Positions 20,375-30,645 of a stretch of DNA of 64,000 nt are shown here, piece after piece (within the stretch, counting starts at the first letter, position 1; every line of letters begins with the position of its first letter). The DNA comes from Streptococcus infantis. Its GTDB lineage: Bacteria > Bacillota > Bacilli > Lactobacillales > Streptococcaceae. A program made the position numbers and the translations under genes. Under the pieces are notes generated by a model, which was given only the letters and a program-made list of their open reading frames with translations, had not been told where the DNA came from and did not search any database. The stretch spans positions 248,001 through 312,000 of the forward strand of contig NZ_JAHZPZ010000002.1 of the NCBI RefSeq assembly GCF_019929665.1, written 5' to 3'.

Positions 20375-22690
20375 TTAGCTCAATGCATCATCCATTGAAA
20401 GAACTTCGTGGAAGACACGTTGTGTTAATTCAGTTTTTTGTTCTGGAGTGAGGTATTTAGTGTTTACACAGTATCCAGAGATACGTACGATTACGTCTTC
20501 ACCTGACATGATCTTTTCGTAAACATCGTTCAAGTCCATAACGTTCAAGTTAACGTGTTGTCCACCGTTTTCGAAGTAACCATCAAGGATTGTTACCAAG
20601 TTATCAACTTGTTCGTCACGAGTTTTACCAAGAGCACGTGGTGAAACTTGAGTTGTCAATGAGATACCATCAGCTGCATAACCAAAGTCAAGGCTAGCAA
20701 GTGAGTTCAAGTTTTGCAACCATCCACCTTTAGCTTTGTTAGATGGGTTAGCACCTGGTGAGAAGAATTCAAGTTTAGACAAGTTCACAGAACCATCTTC
20801 GTTGAGGTATACACCTTTGTGGACTGGCGAGTTACCAGTTTGTTTAGAGTAAGCAACGTTAGATGTGATTGTCAAAAGTGATACTGTAGCTTCTGCGTCT
20901 TTGTATAGTTTGTGGCTACGTAGACGAGTTGTGTAAGCTTCGATCAACCATTCTGCCAATTCGTTTGAACGTGGGTCATCTTCACCCCAACGTGGGTATT
21001 CACCGATTGTTTCGTAATCGTAGATGTAGCCATTTTCGTCACGGATTGGTTTAACTGTAGCGTACTTGATAGCTGACAATGTATCAACAGTGTTAGCAAA
21101 TCCACAGATACCGAATCCCATGTTAGCACGTTGTTTAGTTGGCAAGAAGGCCATTTGAACAGCTTCGTAGTTGTACTTATCAGTCATGTAGTGGATGATG
21201 TTCAAAGCATCTACGTAAGTGTCAGTCAACCAGTCAAGAGATTTTTCAAAGTTTGCTTTAACTGATTCGAATTCAAGAACTTCGTCACGGATTGGTTCGA
21301 TGTCAAATACTTTATAGTCTTTATGAACATCGTCGTAACCACCGTTCAAACCAGTAAGAAGAGCTTTAAGAACGTTAACGCGAGCACCGAAGTACTGGAT
21401 GTTGTGACGTTGTTCTTCGTTTTCTGGGTCAAGTGGAGACACACAACATGAGATACAGCTCATTTCACCGTATCCATCTTTAGCCATTGTTGTAACACCT
21501 TCGTATTGGATTGAAGAGTGTTTGTGGCTCATGTGCATACAGTAGCGACGGAAGTTGTATGGCAATTTGTCAGTCCAAAGAACTGTCAAGTTTGGTTCTG
21601 GAGAGTTACCGATGTTGTCAAGAGTGTTCAAGAAACGGTAGTCCATCTTAGTAACACGGTGACGACCGTCGTTACCCATACCAGCCATAGAAGTTGTGAT
21701 GAAGGTTGGGTCACCTGAGTACAATTGGTCATAAGCTTTTGTACGAGCAAATTTAACTGTACGAAGTTTCATAACGAAATCATCAATAAATTCTTGGATT
21801 TCTGATTCAGTAAATGTACCACGAGCAAGGTCACGTTCTGCGTAGATATCCAATACGATTGGCACACGTCCTAGAGATGTAGCTGCACCGTTGATAACAC
21901 GGCAGACAGCCATGAAGGCAATGTTTACCCATTGGATAGCTTCTTTAACGTTCATCGCTGGTTTGCGAACGTCAACTCCGTAAAGATCACCCAAGCGTAC
22001 AACTTGTTGCAATGCTTGATATTGAAGGTTGATTTCTTCACGAAGACGGATTGTTTCTTCATCGATTTCTTCGATTGAGTTCCAATCGTTTACTTTTTCT
22101 TGCATCAAGTAGTCTGCACCGTAAAGAGCAAGACGCGCATAAACACCGATGATACGTCCACGTGAGTATGCATCTGGAAGACCAGTTACAGTGTGAGCGT
22201 GGCGAGCACGACGGATGTTTGAAGTGTAAGCACGGAAGATACCGTCGTTAACAGTTGTTACATATTTTGTGAAAATTTCGTGAACAGCTGGGTCTGGCTC
22301 GTATCCATTTTCTTTCAAAGTAGTTTCAGCCATACGGATACCACCTTTTGGCATGAAGTTCAATTTGAAGAGTTCGTCATTTTGGATACCAAAGATAACT
22401 TCGTTTTCTTTGTCGATGAATCCTGCAGGGATGTCAGCGATAGACGTTGGACGAGTGTCCATTGGGAAACGAGTTTCTTCGTAGTGTGCTTTAGTTTCTT
22501 CTACGATTTTTTTGATGTGAAGTGAACGCTCTGTTGGTCCTGCAAGGAAGCTTTCATCTCCATCATAAGGTGTGTAGTTAGCTTGTACAAAGCGTGATAC
22601 ACTTGCTTTTTCTTTCCAGTCAACACCTTTAAAGCCTTCCCAGGCTTTGTCAAAAATGTCCTGTGCTTCAACAACTGTCTTAACAACCAT
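20375..22690 (-). CDS. pflB: Pyruvate formate-lyase
   Basis: This 771-aa glycyl-radical enzyme converts pyruvate and CoA to formate and acetyl-CoA during mixed-acid fermentation. The active-site cysteines are Cys415-Cys416 (SCISCCVSP), and the radical glycine is Gly739 in RISGYCV near the C-terminus. The activating enzyme gene is not in this window. AGAGGACATTAAC precedes the ATG. The upstream region carries a CcpA-type site and an inverted repeat, fitting sugar and redox control. Confidence 0.97.
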   Translation of the reverse strand: MVVKTVVEAQDIFDKAWEGFKGVDWKEKASVSRFVQANYTPYDGDESFLAGPTERSLHIKKIVEETKAHYEETRFPMDTRPTSIADIPAGFIDKENEVIFGIQNDELFKLNFMPKGGIRMAETTLKENGYEPDPAVHEIFTKYVTTVNDGIFRAYTSNIRRARHAHTVTGLPDAYSRGRIIGVYARLALYGADYLMQEKVNDWNSIEEIDEETIRLREEINLQYQALQQVVRLGDLYGVDVRKPAMNVKEAIQWVNIAFMAVCRVINGAATSLGRVPIVLDIYAERDLARGTFTESEIQEFIDDFVMKLRTVKFARTKAYDQLYSGDPTFITTSMAGMGNDGRHRVTKMDYRFLNTLDNIGNSPEPNLTVLWTDKLPYNFRRYCMHMSHKHSSIQYEGVTTMAKDGYGEMSCISCCVSPLDPENEEQRHNIQYFGARVNVLKALLTGLNGGYDDVHKDYKVFDIEPIRDEVLEFESVKANFEKSLDWLTDTYVDALNIIHYMTDKYNYEAVQMAFLPTKQRANMGFGICGFANTVDTLSAIKYATVKPIRDENGYIYDYETIGEYPRWGEDDPRSNELAEWLIEAYTTRLRSHKLYKDAEATVSLLTITSNVAYSKQTGNSPVHKGVYLNEDGSVNLSKLEFFSPGANPSNKAKGGWLQNLNSLASLDFGYAADGISLTTQVSPRALGKTRDEQVDNLVTILDGYFENGGQHVNLNVMDLNDVYEKIMSGEDVIVRISGYCVNTKYLTPEQKTELTQRVFHEVLSMDDALS

Positions 22691-22745
22691 GTTAATGTCC
22701 TCTTTTATCTTTCTAGTAACAGTAATCTGTTACATTCATATATTC

Positions 22746-22775
22746 AGTATAACACACAGTAAACGATTTCAACAA
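22746..22775 (-). promoter_or_regulatory. pflB promoter with CcpA (cre) site
   Basis: TTGTTG (22770-22775) and TATACT (22746-22751, with TGT extension) are spaced by 18 bases on the minus strand. Between them TTGAAATCGTTTACT (22772-22758) fits every fixed position of the cre consensus WTGNAANCGNWNNCW. A site within the spacer would block polymerase. The role of CcpA here is inferred. Confidence 0.65.
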
Positions 22776-22810
22776 GTGAAATCACACTTTTTAGGTACTT
22801 TCTTTTATAA

Positions 22811-22838
22811 TACAGTTGTTATTTTAGTACAAACTGTA
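22811..22838. promoter_or_regulatory. Operator-like inverted repeat upstream of pflB
   Basis: TACAGTT (22811-22817) and AACTGTA (22832-22838) are exact inverted arms; inside them TTGT (22816) and ACAA (22832) form a TTGT-N9-ACAA pattern like Rex sites. It lies between pflB and dinB, about 60 bases upstream of the pflB -10. Regulator unknown. Confidence 0.4.
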
Positions 22839-22928
22839 GTATATTTTTGAAAAAGATTTAGCTATTTCCTATTTTTTCAGAAAAAAGGTATAATAAGGCT
22901 AGATAAACTACCAAAGAAAGGCCATTTC

Positions 22929-23990
22929 ATGCTGATATTTCCACTGATGAATGATTTATCCCGTAAAATTATCCACATTGACATGGATGCCTTTTTTGCT
23001 GCTGTAGAAATTCGTGACAATCCTAAACTTAAAGGGAAACCTGTTATTATTGGTAGCGACCCTAGGAAAACAGGTGGTCGGGGAGTTGTTTCAACCTGTA
23101 GTTATGAAGCCAGAGCATTCGGCATTCACTCAGCCATGAGTTCCAAAGAGGCTTATGAACGCTGTCCTCAAGCTATTTTTATTTCTGGGAACTATGAAAA
23201 ATATACTACTGTTGGCCAACAGATTCGAGCTATTTTTAAACGATATACGGATAAAATTGAACCCATGAGTATCGACGAAGCTTATCTAGATGTAACTGAA
23301 AACAAGCTTGGTATCAAATCTGCTGTTAAAATTGCTCGTTTAATTCAGCAGGATATCTGGAATGAATTACAATTAACAGCTTCTGCTGGTGTATCATACA
23401 ATAAATTTTTAGCTAAAATGGCAAGTGACTATCAAAAGCCTCGTGGTTTGACAGTCATTCTTCCTGATGAAGCTGAAGATTTTCTCAAACAAATGGATAT
23501 CGCTAAATTCCACGGTGTGGGCAAGAAAACAGTTGAAAAACTCCATCAAATGGCTGTATATACGGGTACTGACCTTTTAGAGATTTCTGAAATCACTCTC
23601 ATTGATCGTTTCGGAAGACTCGGCTTTGATCTATATCGTAAGGCTCGTGGTATAGATAACTCTCCCGTCAAATCAAATCGTATCCGTAAATCTATTGGTA
23701 AAGAAAAAACTTACAGTAAGATTCTAAGTCTAGATGAAGATATTAAAAAAGAGCTAACTCTTCTTTCGGAAAAAGTTGCTCTTAGTCTTCAAAAATATGA
23801 GAAAAGTGGTAAGATCGTCATTTTGAAAATCCGCTATGCTGACTTTTCTACTTTGACAAAACGAAAAACACTGAATCAACAAACACAAGACTCTGAAGAA
23901 ATTGCTCAAAGCATTATCCAACTCTATGAAACACTGAGTGATAAAGACAAGGGAGTCCGTTTGTTAGGAGTCACTGTGACAGGATTTTAA
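22929..23990 (+). CDS. dinB: DNA polymerase IV
   Basis: This 353-aa Y-family polymerase copies damaged DNA with low fidelity. The catalytic motifs are [12 protein letters not shown] (about residues 17-28) and MSIDEAYLD (about 115), followed by the helix-hairpin-helix segment [12 protein letters not shown] (about 195) and a little-finger domain. The start MLIFPLMND matches the streptococcal form; the ATG at 22947 is a less likely alternative. A TATAAT at 22889-22894 is the likely -10. Confidence 0.96.
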   Translation: MLIFPLMNDLSRKIIHIDMDAFFAAVEIRDNPKLKGKPVIIGSDPRKTGGRGVVSTCSYEARAFGIHSAMSSKEAYERCPQAIFISGNYEKYTTVGQQIRAIFKRYTDKIEPMSIDEAYLDVTENKLGIKSAVKIARLIQQDIWNELQLTASAGVSYNKFLAKMASDYQKPRGLTVILPDEAEDFLKQMDIAKFHGVGKKTVEKLHQMAVYTGTDLLEISEITLIDRFGRLGFDLYRKARGIDNSPVKSNRIRKSIGKEKTYSKILSLDEDIKKELTLLSEKVALSLQKYEKSGKIVILKIRYADFSTLTKRKTLNQQTQDSEEIAQSIIQLYETLSDKDKGVRLLGVTVTGF

Positions 23991-24024
23991 AAACCTTGAA
24001 GGAATCTACCCTCAAGGTTTTTTT
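23991..24024 (+). terminator. Terminator of dinB
   Basis: AAACCTTGA/TCAAGGTTT stem followed by a run of seven T on the plus strand, directly after the dinB stop. Convergent uppP ends at 24026, so it may serve both. Confidence 0.85.
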
Positions 24025-24025
24025 C

Positions 24026-24871
24026 TTATACAAATAGTCGAATGAAGCTATAAAGTAGTAACACACTACCAAGGACAATACGGTATTTACCAAACACTGT
24101 AAAGTCGTGTTTTTTGACATAGCTGGTCAAGAAACGAATGGCAACCATGCTGACTGCAAAAGCCACTACCATGGCTACCAAGAGCAAGAAGAATTGACCA
24201 AAACTCAAGACTTCTCCCGCTTTGATAAATTTAAAAATCTTCAAAGCGCTGGCTCCAAACATAACTGGAATTCCTAGATAGAAGGTAAATTCTGTCACCA
24301 CTGAACGACTAGTACCGTTTAACAAACCACCAATGATTGTGGCACCAGAACGACTAGTTCCTGGTAAAAGGGACAAAACTTGGAAAAGACCGATATACAA
24401 TGCTGTTTTGTAAGGTAATTTATCTAACTCAGTAACTGTTGGCTCAATCGCTTGCGCTTTGTTACGTTTTTCAAGATAGATAAAGGCAACCCCATAAACA
24501 ATCAACATAATGGCTACTGAAACCTTGTTATGGAAATAGGTATCAAACCAATCATCAAACTTAAAGACTAAGAGAAGAGGAAGAGTCGCCACAAAAACTT
24601 TGGACCATAACTGCCAAGTTCTACGAACTTCGGCTTTTTCTTTACCTGGTTTGAAAGGATTAAGTTTATTAAAGTAGATAACCACTACTGCAAAGATGGC
24701 ACCAAGTTGAATGACTACGTTAAACATAGACATAAAGGCTTCATTTTGATCTTTATACTGGATAAACTCTTCTGCTAGGATCAAGTGACCAGTACTTGAA
24801 ATCGGCAACCATTCCGTAATTCCTTCAACAATACCAAAAAAGATAGATTTTAAAATTTCAATAAGATACAT
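24026..24871 (-). CDS. uppP: Undecaprenyl-diphosphatase UppP (BacA)
   Basis: This 281-aa polytopic membrane enzyme dephosphorylates undecaprenyl diphosphate to regenerate the lipid carrier for wall synthesis and gives bacitracin tolerance. The two family motifs are present: [14 protein letters not shown] (about residues 17-30) and [12 protein letters not shown] (about 168-180). About eight hydrophobic spans are seen. AAGGAG lies before the ATG. It works downstream of the mevalonate pathway encoded at the left of the window. Confidence 0.96.
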   Translation of the reverse strand: MYLIEILKSIFFGIVEGITEWLPISSTGHLILAEEFIQYKDQNEAFMSMFNVVIQLGAIFAVVVIYFNKLNPFKPGKEKAEVRRTWQLWSKVFVATLPLLLVFKFDDWFDTYFHNKVSVAIMLIVYGVAFIYLEKRNKAQAIEPTVTELDKLPYKTALYIGLFQVLSLLPGTSRSGATIIGGLLNGTSRSVVTEFTFYLGIPVMFGASALKIFKFIKAGEVLSFGQFFLLLVAMVVAFAVSMVAIRFLTSYVKKHDFTVFGKYRIVLGSVLLLYSFIRLFV

Positions 24872-24932
24872 AGATAACTCCTTTTTCTGTCCTCCATTAT
24901 ATCATACTTTTATAAGCTGTGTTTAATTTTCT

Positions 24933-26825
24933 TTAAAAGGCGCCTATACTACCGCCTCCACCGCCTCCAGAGAATCCGCCTCCAGAACTTCCATTACTAG
25001 AAGATACTGAGTAAGTACTTGCCGTATTTGCGACACTGGCATAATGGTTCATTTGCGCTGTTGAATAATAAAACATGCTATGCCAGCCATAGGCTACATA
25101 GAGATTGATATCTGGATTTTCAACTTGGATCTGGTGAACCTTCATCAAATGGCTAACCTTGTCAGCATATCCAAACAAAGTTGCATACACTAATAGACGA
25201 TTCCAAACAACAATACTTTCCAATTCAGCCTGATCCAGTCGTGCAATCTCACGTAACATATTTTCAAAACTCGTCCAAAGATAATAGACCTCTGCTCCTG
25301 CTTCATTTAGGACACCATCACGATTATCTAGTCGAATCTTCCAATAATAGAAAGCAGCCAAAACTAAACCTATTAAGCCAAGTATTGGCAAGGGCAGGTA
25401 AAGATAGCCATGAACGTCCAAACTGTACAAGAACAAACCAAATCCGATGATTAGTGGGAAAATAGTAGAAACACCCATGCTCACTTGCAAGACCTTTTCC
25501 CCGCTAGTCAAGGGGCGATAATAATCTGGTAGCCCCAAGAAAGCGACTCGGTCCTTGACCCCTTCTTGCATCTCTTTCAATGCTCTTTCAAAAGAATATT
25601 TGAGCTTACGACCTTTTGTTTGAATCCGTCTTTCATCAGCAGCTTTTGCTCCACGGTAAAGACTCTCAGAGACCTTATAATCCGCAAATAAATCAGAAAC
25701 AGCAACTTCTTTTTTACCTGAAAAGGCCAGATTTAGACAGGTCCTCTCAAAGCTTGCCAAGCCATCTTCTTTTACCAACCTTAAAGTAACTACATCTCCT
25801 TCTGAAATAATAGAAACATTCCCACGGTCAATCACATCTAACAAGGTAGCTTGAATAAGCTGGTTGAAGGTAAATTTGCCTGCTCCTTTGATTAGAGGGC
25901 TTACTTCCTCTATGGAAGTAGAATAAACAGCTTCAGATAAAACCATAGGCTCTAATTCCATCGGCGGTTCATAGAGACGATGATTTTTGGCATATTTGAC
26001 TGAAGGAGTGGTTTTTCTTCTATAAATAAAATAGAAGCAGATACTCAATAACAAGGAGATGGAAAGTATTGAAGGAAACACCCAAGTAACGAGTTGTTTA
26101 CTCTGCTCTTTTTCTCTACCAATCGAGTCTTCTATCTTATTAAACTCTTCTAAACGATTCCCTTTTAAGCCCTGATCCATAGCGCTAGCAAAATCAGTTC
26201 GAGGCCAGTAGGCATGCAACTCAACTCCGCGCTTAGACGGAAGATTATCTAAGCGAATAGTATAGTCAGGACCACTCTGTTCAATACTTCCCTCTCTATA
26301 AAGTTGACCTGTGTGGAAAAAGAGTTTTTCAGCCCCCTTCTCTCCGCTTACATGAAACTCAAACTTTTCAATAGATTCTGAACTGTCTGTTAAGGGTTGC
26401 CAATTTAATTCAGCGATATCATTATACAAGAAAAGAAGGTTTTTCAATTGCCAGGTAAGTTCCACTTCGACCCTGTCCCCTTCCCGACCTGGATTATAGA
26501 CTTTAACAGTATAACCATTCGTTTCTTCTGTCACTTCGCTAGTAAGATTTTCAATTTTATGACCGTTTTTAGATGCCTCAACCTTTGGATCAGGATCAAT
26601 TTCAAATCCCTTCGGCATTTTCCCTGCTTTTCCGAGTCCAATCAATTGACCATTAAAATCATCTTTAAAGTGGTAGGTGATTGTTTCTTTGAAAACTGCT
26701 GTATTATCTGCATGAATATTCAAATCTCCTTTATAGGAAAGAATATCGAAATCTACTGCAAAAACTAGACGAGGCACAAATAGCAAACAGGTAAATACCA
26801 GAGCAAGAAGCCATCTCTTTTTCAT
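24933..26825 (-). CDS. DUF2207-family membrane protein
   Basis: This 630-aa protein has a signal peptide (KKRWLLALVFTCLLFVPRLVFA), an extracellular beta-rich DUF2207 domain (about residues 25-220), a membrane span near 255-275, a cytoplasmic region, a second pair of spans near 445-495, and a Gly-rich tail ending GGGGGGSIGAF. Its function is not known; the family is widespread in Firmicutes and Actinobacteria. The start at 26825 is chosen because AAAGGGAATG precedes it. It has its own promoter (extended -10 TGATATAAT at 26862-26854, minus). Confidence 0.85.
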   Translation of the reverse strand: MKKRWLLALVFTCLLFVPRLVFAVDFDILSYKGDLNIHADNTAVFKETITYHFKDDFNGQLIGLGKAGKMPKGFEIDPDPKVEASKNGHKIENLTSEVTEETNGYTVKVYNPGREGDRVEVELTWQLKNLLFLYNDIAELNWQPLTDSSESIEKFEFHVSGEKGAEKLFFHTGQLYREGSIEQSGPDYTIRLDNLPSKRGVELHAYWPRTDFASAMDQGLKGNRLEEFNKIEDSIGREKEQSKQLVTWVFPSILSISLLLSICFYFIYRRKTTPSVKYAKNHRLYEPPMELEPMVLSEAVYSTSIEEVSPLIKGAGKFTFNQLIQATLLDVIDRGNVSIISEGDVVTLRLVKEDGLASFERTCLNLAFSGKKEVAVSDLFADYKVSESLYRGAKAADERRIQTKGRKLKYSFERALKEMQEGVKDRVAFLGLPDYYRPLTSGEKVLQVSMGVSTIFPLIIGFGLFLYSLDVHGYLYLPLPILGLIGLVLAAFYYWKIRLDNRDGVLNEAGAEVYYLWTSFENMLREIARLDQAELESIVVWNRLLVYATLFGYADKVSHLMKVHQIQVENPDINLYVAYGWHSMFYYSTAQMNHYASVANTASTYSVSSSNGSSGGGFSGGGGGGSIGAF

Positions 26826-26889
26826 CTTACATTCCCTTTCATGTTTTTTCACTATTATATCATTTTTTAGAACTTAAGGTTTACTTGTA

Positions 26890-26918
26890 TTGAAAATCTC
26901 ACCATTTTTAGATACAAT
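26890..26918 (+). promoter_or_regulatory. Promoter of the amino-acid ABC transporter
   Basis: TTGAAA (26890-26895) and TACAAT (26913-26918) with a 17-base spacer on the plus strand, 37 bases before the start codon at 26956. Confidence 0.75.
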
Positions 26919-26955
26919 AGAGGAAGCCATTTTTAGACTAGAATTAGGAGAAAAC

Positions 26956-28521
26956 ATGAAAAAATTATGCTTATCTATCCTTGCTAGCCTAGCCCTTACT
27001 CTAGGACTAGTTAGCCAGGTCCAAGCCGATGAATATTTACGCATCGGAATGGAGGCAGCTTACGCACCTTTTAACTGGACTCAGGATGACGACAGTAATG
27101 GTGCTGTCAAAATCGATGGAACCAATCAATATGCCAACGGGTATGATGTCCAAATCGCTAAAAAGATTGCTAAGGACCTTGGTAAAGAACCTTTGGTTGT
27201 AAAAACTAAATGGGAAGGACTCGTTCCAGCCCTTACCTCTGGTAAAATCGATATGATCATTGCAGGTATGAGCCCAACTGCCGAACGCAAACAAGAAATT
27301 GCCTTCTCAAGCAGCTACTACACTAGCGAACCAGTACTTTTGGTCAAGAAGGATTCTGCCTATGCTAATGCTAAATCACTAGACGACTTTAGCGGAGCAA
27401 AAATCACTTCTCAGCAAGGTGTTTACCTTTATAATTTGATTTCACAAATCTCAGGTGCTCAGAAAGAAACTGCCATGGGTGATTTCGCACAGATGCGTCA
27501 AGCCCTTGAAGCTGGTGTTATTGACGCCTATGTTTCTGAACGTCCAGAAGCCTTAACTGCCGAATCAGCAAACGCTAAGTTCAAAATGATTCAGCCAGAA
27601 CCTGGTTTTAAAACTGGAGAAGAAGATACATCTATTGCTATCGGGCTCCGTAAAGACGACGAACGTATCAGTCAAATCAACGCTAGCATTGAAACCATTT
27701 CTAAAGAAGAACAAGTTGCGCTCATGGATCGTATGATCAAAGAGCAACCTGCCGAATCTACAACAACTGAAGAAAGCAACAGTAATTTCTTTGGCCAAGT
27801 TACTAAAATTCTATCTGAGAACTGGCAACAACTCTTGCGTGGTGCAGGTATTACTCTTCTCATTTCCATTATCGGTACTATCGTCGGTCTCATCATTGGT
27901 CTTGCTATCGGTGTCTTCCGTACTGCACCTCAATCTGAAAATCAATTTATCTACGTTATCCAAAATCTACTTGGCTGGATTCTCAACGTCTATATTGAAA
28001 TTTTCCGTGGTACTCCTATGATTGTACAAGCCATGGTTATCTACTATGGTACTGCACAAGCCTTTGGAATCAACCTAGACCGAACACTGGCTGCTATCTT
28101 TATCGTTTCTATCAATACGGGTGCCTACATGACAGAAATCGTCCGTGGCGGTATTCTGGCTGTTGATAAGGGACAATTCGAAGCGGCAACTGCACTTGGT
28201 ATGACTCATAATCAAACCATGCGTAAGATTGTTTTGCCTCAAGTTGTTCGAAATATTCTACCAGCAACTGGTAATGAGTTCGTCATCAACATCAAGGATA
28301 CTTCTGTATTGAACGTTATCTCTGTTGTAGAACTTTACTTCTCAGGAAATACAGTAGCAACACAAACCTACCAATACTTCCAAACCTTTACCATCATCGC
28401 AGTTATCTACTTTGTCCTTACCTTTACAGTAACGCGTATTCTCCGTTACATTGAAAAACGTATGGATATGGATACCTACACAACAGGTGCTAACCAAATG
28501 CAAACGGAGGATTTGAAATAA
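26956..28521 (+). CDS. Amino-acid ABC transporter, fused binding protein and permease
   Basis: This 521-aa protein joins a signal peptide, a family 3 periplasmic-type substrate-binding domain (about residues 27-270, with [16 protein letters not shown]) and a HisM-type permease domain (about 300-510) with the EAA loop [21 protein letters not shown]. It resembles GlnP of the GlnPQ glutamine/glutamate importers, with one binding domain and not two. The start at 26956 follows AGGAG; upstream in-frame codons lack a site. The stop overlaps the ATPase ATG by one base. Confidence 0.93.
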   Translation: MKKLCLSILASLALTLGLVSQVQADEYLRIGMEAAYAPFNWTQDDDSNGAVKIDGTNQYANGYDVQIAKKIAKDLGKEPLVVKTKWEGLVPALTSGKIDMIIAGMSPTAERKQEIAFSSSYYTSEPVLLVKKDSAYANAKSLDDFSGAKITSQQGVYLYNLISQISGAQKETAMGDFAQMRQALEAGVIDAYVSERPEALTAESANAKFKMIQPEPGFKTGEEDTSIAIGLRKDDERISQINASIETISKEEQVALMDRMIKEQPAESTTTEESNSNFFGQVTKILSENWQQLLRGAGITLLISIIGTIVGLIIGLAIGVFRTAPQSENQFIYVIQNLLGWILNVYIEIFRGTPMIVQAMVIYYGTAQAFGINLDRTLAAIFIVSINTGAYMTEIVRGGILAVDKGQFEAATALGMTHNQTMRKIVLPQVVRNILPATGNEFVINIKDTSVLNVISVVELYFSGNTVATQTYQYFQTFTIIAVIYFVLTFTVTRILRYIEKRMDMDTYTTGANQMQTEDLK

Positions 28522-29261
28522 TGAATCAACCCATTCTTGAAATCAAACACCTCAAAAAATCCTATGGACAAAACGAGGTCCTAAAAGACATCTCACTCAC
28601 TATTCATAAAGGAGAAGTGATTTCTATCATCGGTAGTTCCGGTAGTGGTAAATCAACCTTCCTACGTTCAATAAACTTACTTGAAACACCAACTGAAGGT
28701 AAAATCCTTTATCACGGTGAAAATGTCCTCGAAAAAGGATATAACCTCACTCACTATCGAGAAAAACTAGGAATGGTCTTCCAGTCCTTCAACCTTTTTG
28801 AAAATCTAAACGTGCTTGAAAATACAATCGTTGCCCAAACAACTGTACTCAAACGTGATCGCTCAGAAGCAGAGAAAGTTGCTAAAGAAAACCTTGAAAA
28901 AGTCGGCATGGGAGAACGTTACTGGCAAGCCAAACCTAAACAACTTTCTGGTGGGCAAAAGCAGCGTGTTGCTATTGCTCGTGCACTTTCCATGAATCCT
29001 GATGCCATTCTCTTTGATGAGCCTACATCAGCCCTTGACCCTGAAATGGTCGGTGAAGTTCTCAAAATCATGCAAGATTTAGCTCAAGAAGGCTTGACCA
29101 TGATCGTCGTAACCCACGAAATGGAATTTGCTCGCGATGTATCACACCGTGTCATCTTTATGGATAAGGGTGTCATTGCAGAAGAAGGCAAACCAGAAGA
29201 TCTATTTACTAATCCCAAAGAAGAACGTACAAGAGAATTTTTACAACGCTATCTTCGATAA
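28521..29261 (+). CDS. Amino-acid ABC transporter ATPase (GlnQ type)
   Basis: This 246-aa ATPase has Walker [10 protein letters not shown] (about residues 37-45), the Q-loop at VFQSFNLF, signature LSGGQKQR (about 137) and Walker [15 protein letters not shown] (about 160). It powers the fused permease upstream (one-base overlap, same transcript). The substrate is most likely glutamine, glutamate or another polar amino acid. Confidence 0.95.
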   Translation: MNQPILEIKHLKKSYGQNEVLKDISLTIHKGEVISIIGSSGSGKSTFLRSINLLETPTEGKILYHGENVLEKGYNLTHYREKLGMVFQSFNLFENLNVLENTIVAQTTVLKRDRSEAEKVAKENLEKVGMGERYWQAKPKQLSGGQKQRVAIARALSMNPDAILFDEPTSALDPEMVGEVLKIMQDLAQEGLTMIVVTHEMEFARDVSHRVIFMDKGVIAEEGKPEDLFTNPKEERTREFLQRYLR

Positions 29262-29264
29262 GAG

Positions 29265-29292
29265 AAAAGACTGCCATTGCAGTCTTTTTTTA
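29265..29292 (+). terminator. Terminator of the ABC transporter operon
   Basis: AAAAGACTGC-catt-GCAGTCTTTTTTT, directly after the ATPase stop codon. Confidence 0.9.
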
Positions 29293-29345
29293 TATTCCAA
29301 AAAATGAAAAGGCAGATTCTTTTCGAACCTGCCTATATCCAAAGA

Positions 29346-29561
29346 CTAATCTTCAAATTTTTCATGATTTTTATTGTAGAAATCAATTAAGCCGAGGGCT
29401 GTTTCAAAGGAAATGTTTTTAACTTTTGCACGTCCTTGAGCCAAAGCAATGATAGACATCTCACGCGCATTCGTTTCCTTAGAAATACGATACCCTGTGA
29501 TCTTCTTATCACGAACCCAGCTAACAACTGCTTCTACTTTTTCAAAGTTAGACTTAGCCAT
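29346..29561 (-). CDS. 71-aa protein, possible helix-turn-helix
   Basis: MAKSNFEKVEAVVSWV begins a short, charged, soluble protein. The middle (ITGYRISKETNAREMSII) looks like the helix-turn-helix of small DNA-binding proteins, where a Tyr-Arg-Ile-Ser-Lys helix precedes the turn, but this is weak. GGAGAATAAC precedes the ATG. A near-consensus promoter lies upstream. A similar small gene lies near ilvC and ilvA in pneumococci, as I remember. Function unknown. Confidence 0.75.
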   Translation of the reverse strand: MAKSNFEKVEAVVSWVRDKKITGYRISKETNAREMSIIALAQGRAKVKNISFETALGLIDFYNKNHEKFED

Positions 29562-29594
29562 GTTATTCTCCTATTTTTTTCTTTACGCAACTTC

Positions 29595-29623
29595 ATTCTA
29601 TATGTTTTTATAGCATTTGTCAA
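29595..29623 (-). promoter_or_regulatory. Promoter of the 71-aa protein
   Basis: TTGACA (29618-29623) and TAGAAT (29595-29600) with a 17-base spacer on the minus strand. Confidence 0.65.
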
Positions 29624-29666
29624 TTGAAACACATATATTAATAAAGTTATTGCGTTAAGATTATAA

Positions 29667-30563
29667 TTATTTAGCTTTCAAAGCTGATAATATATGGGTT
29701 CGAATATCTTCAACTCCATTAGGATTTGCTGGCAAGAATATTGTATTATTTCCTTGTTTATCTGCAAAATTATTCAATGTATCCAAATACTGATTGGTTA
29801 ATAGGATTGACATAATTTGTTCTTCAGTTAATTCGACATTGGCTCCTTTTAACTCTTTAATAGAATCAGCAAGTCCATCAACAATTGCTTTCCGCTGCTC
29901 TGCGATCCCCACACCATGGAGGCGATCTTTTTCTGCCTCAGCTTCTGCCGCTGTAACGATCTTAATTTTATCTGCTTCAGCCAATTCTTGAGCTGCCACT
30001 CTCTTACGTTGGGCAGCATTAATTTCGTTCATTGATTGTTTGACTTCTGCATCCGGCTCAACTTTGGTAATGAGCGTCTTAACGATAATATACCCATACG
30101 TTGACATTTCTTCCGCTACTTGCTTTTGAACTTCTAATGCAATTTCATCTTTTTTCTCAAACAATTCATCCAAAGTTAACTTAGGAACAGATGAGCGCAA
30201 TGCATCTTCAATATAAGATTTGATTTGAGCTTCAGGTCTCATCAATTTATAGTAAGCGTCTGTAACGTTTAACTCATTGACACGATACTGAGTTGCGACA
30301 TTCATAGTCACAAAAACGTTATCTTGGGTTTTGGTTTCAACCACGATCTCACTTTGTAAAAGGCGTAGCTGCACACGAGCTGCAATTTTGTCAATGCCAA
30401 ATGGTGCCCGTAGATGAATACCACTATTACTTAACTTTTGATACTTACCAAATCGTTCGATAATTGCAACAGACTGTTGACGAACGACATAAACAGAGCT
30501 CACTAACATAGCTCCTACAATAAGCATTAGAATCACTAGAACAAGTAAAACTTGTAAAACCAT
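29667..30563 (-). CDS. SPFH/band 7 (stomatin-like) membrane protein
   Basis: This 298-aa protein has an N-terminal membrane anchor (LQVLLVLVILMLIVGAMLVSSVYVV), then an SPFH domain starting RQQSVAIIERFGKYQK (about residues 28-190) and an Ala/Glu-rich coiled coil (about 190-235). Stomatin-like proteins form membrane microdomains and often bind proteases. No NfeD partner is adjacent. GGGGGAG precedes the ATG, and a TTGCCT-17-TATAAT promoter (30618-30590) is present, so it is transcribed alone. Confidence 0.9.
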   Translation of the reverse strand: MVLQVLLVLVILMLIVGAMLVSSVYVVRQQSVAIIERFGKYQKLSNSGIHLRAPFGIDKIAARVQLRLLQSEIVVETKTQDNVFVTMNVATQYRVNELNVTDAYYKLMRPEAQIKSYIEDALRSSVPKLTLDELFEKKDEIALEVQKQVAEEMSTYGYIIVKTLITKVEPDAEVKQSMNEINAAQRKRVAAQELAEADKIKIVTAAEAEAEKDRLHGVGIAEQRKAIVDGLADSIKELKGANVELTEEQIMSILLTNQYLDTLNNFADKQGNNTIFLPANPNGVEDIRTHILSALKAK

Positions 30564-30589
30564 GGGAATCTCCCCCTTTCTTCACTTAC

Positions 30590-30618
30590 ATTATAGCACT
30601 CGTATATAGGTTAGGCAA
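30590..30618 (-). promoter_or_regulatory. Promoter of the SPFH gene
   Basis: TTGCCT (30613-30618) and TATAAT (30590-30595), spacer 17, minus strand; it lies in the short gap after ilvA. Confidence 0.65.
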
Positions 30619-30645
30619 ATGATATGATAAAAATTTTATAGGATA

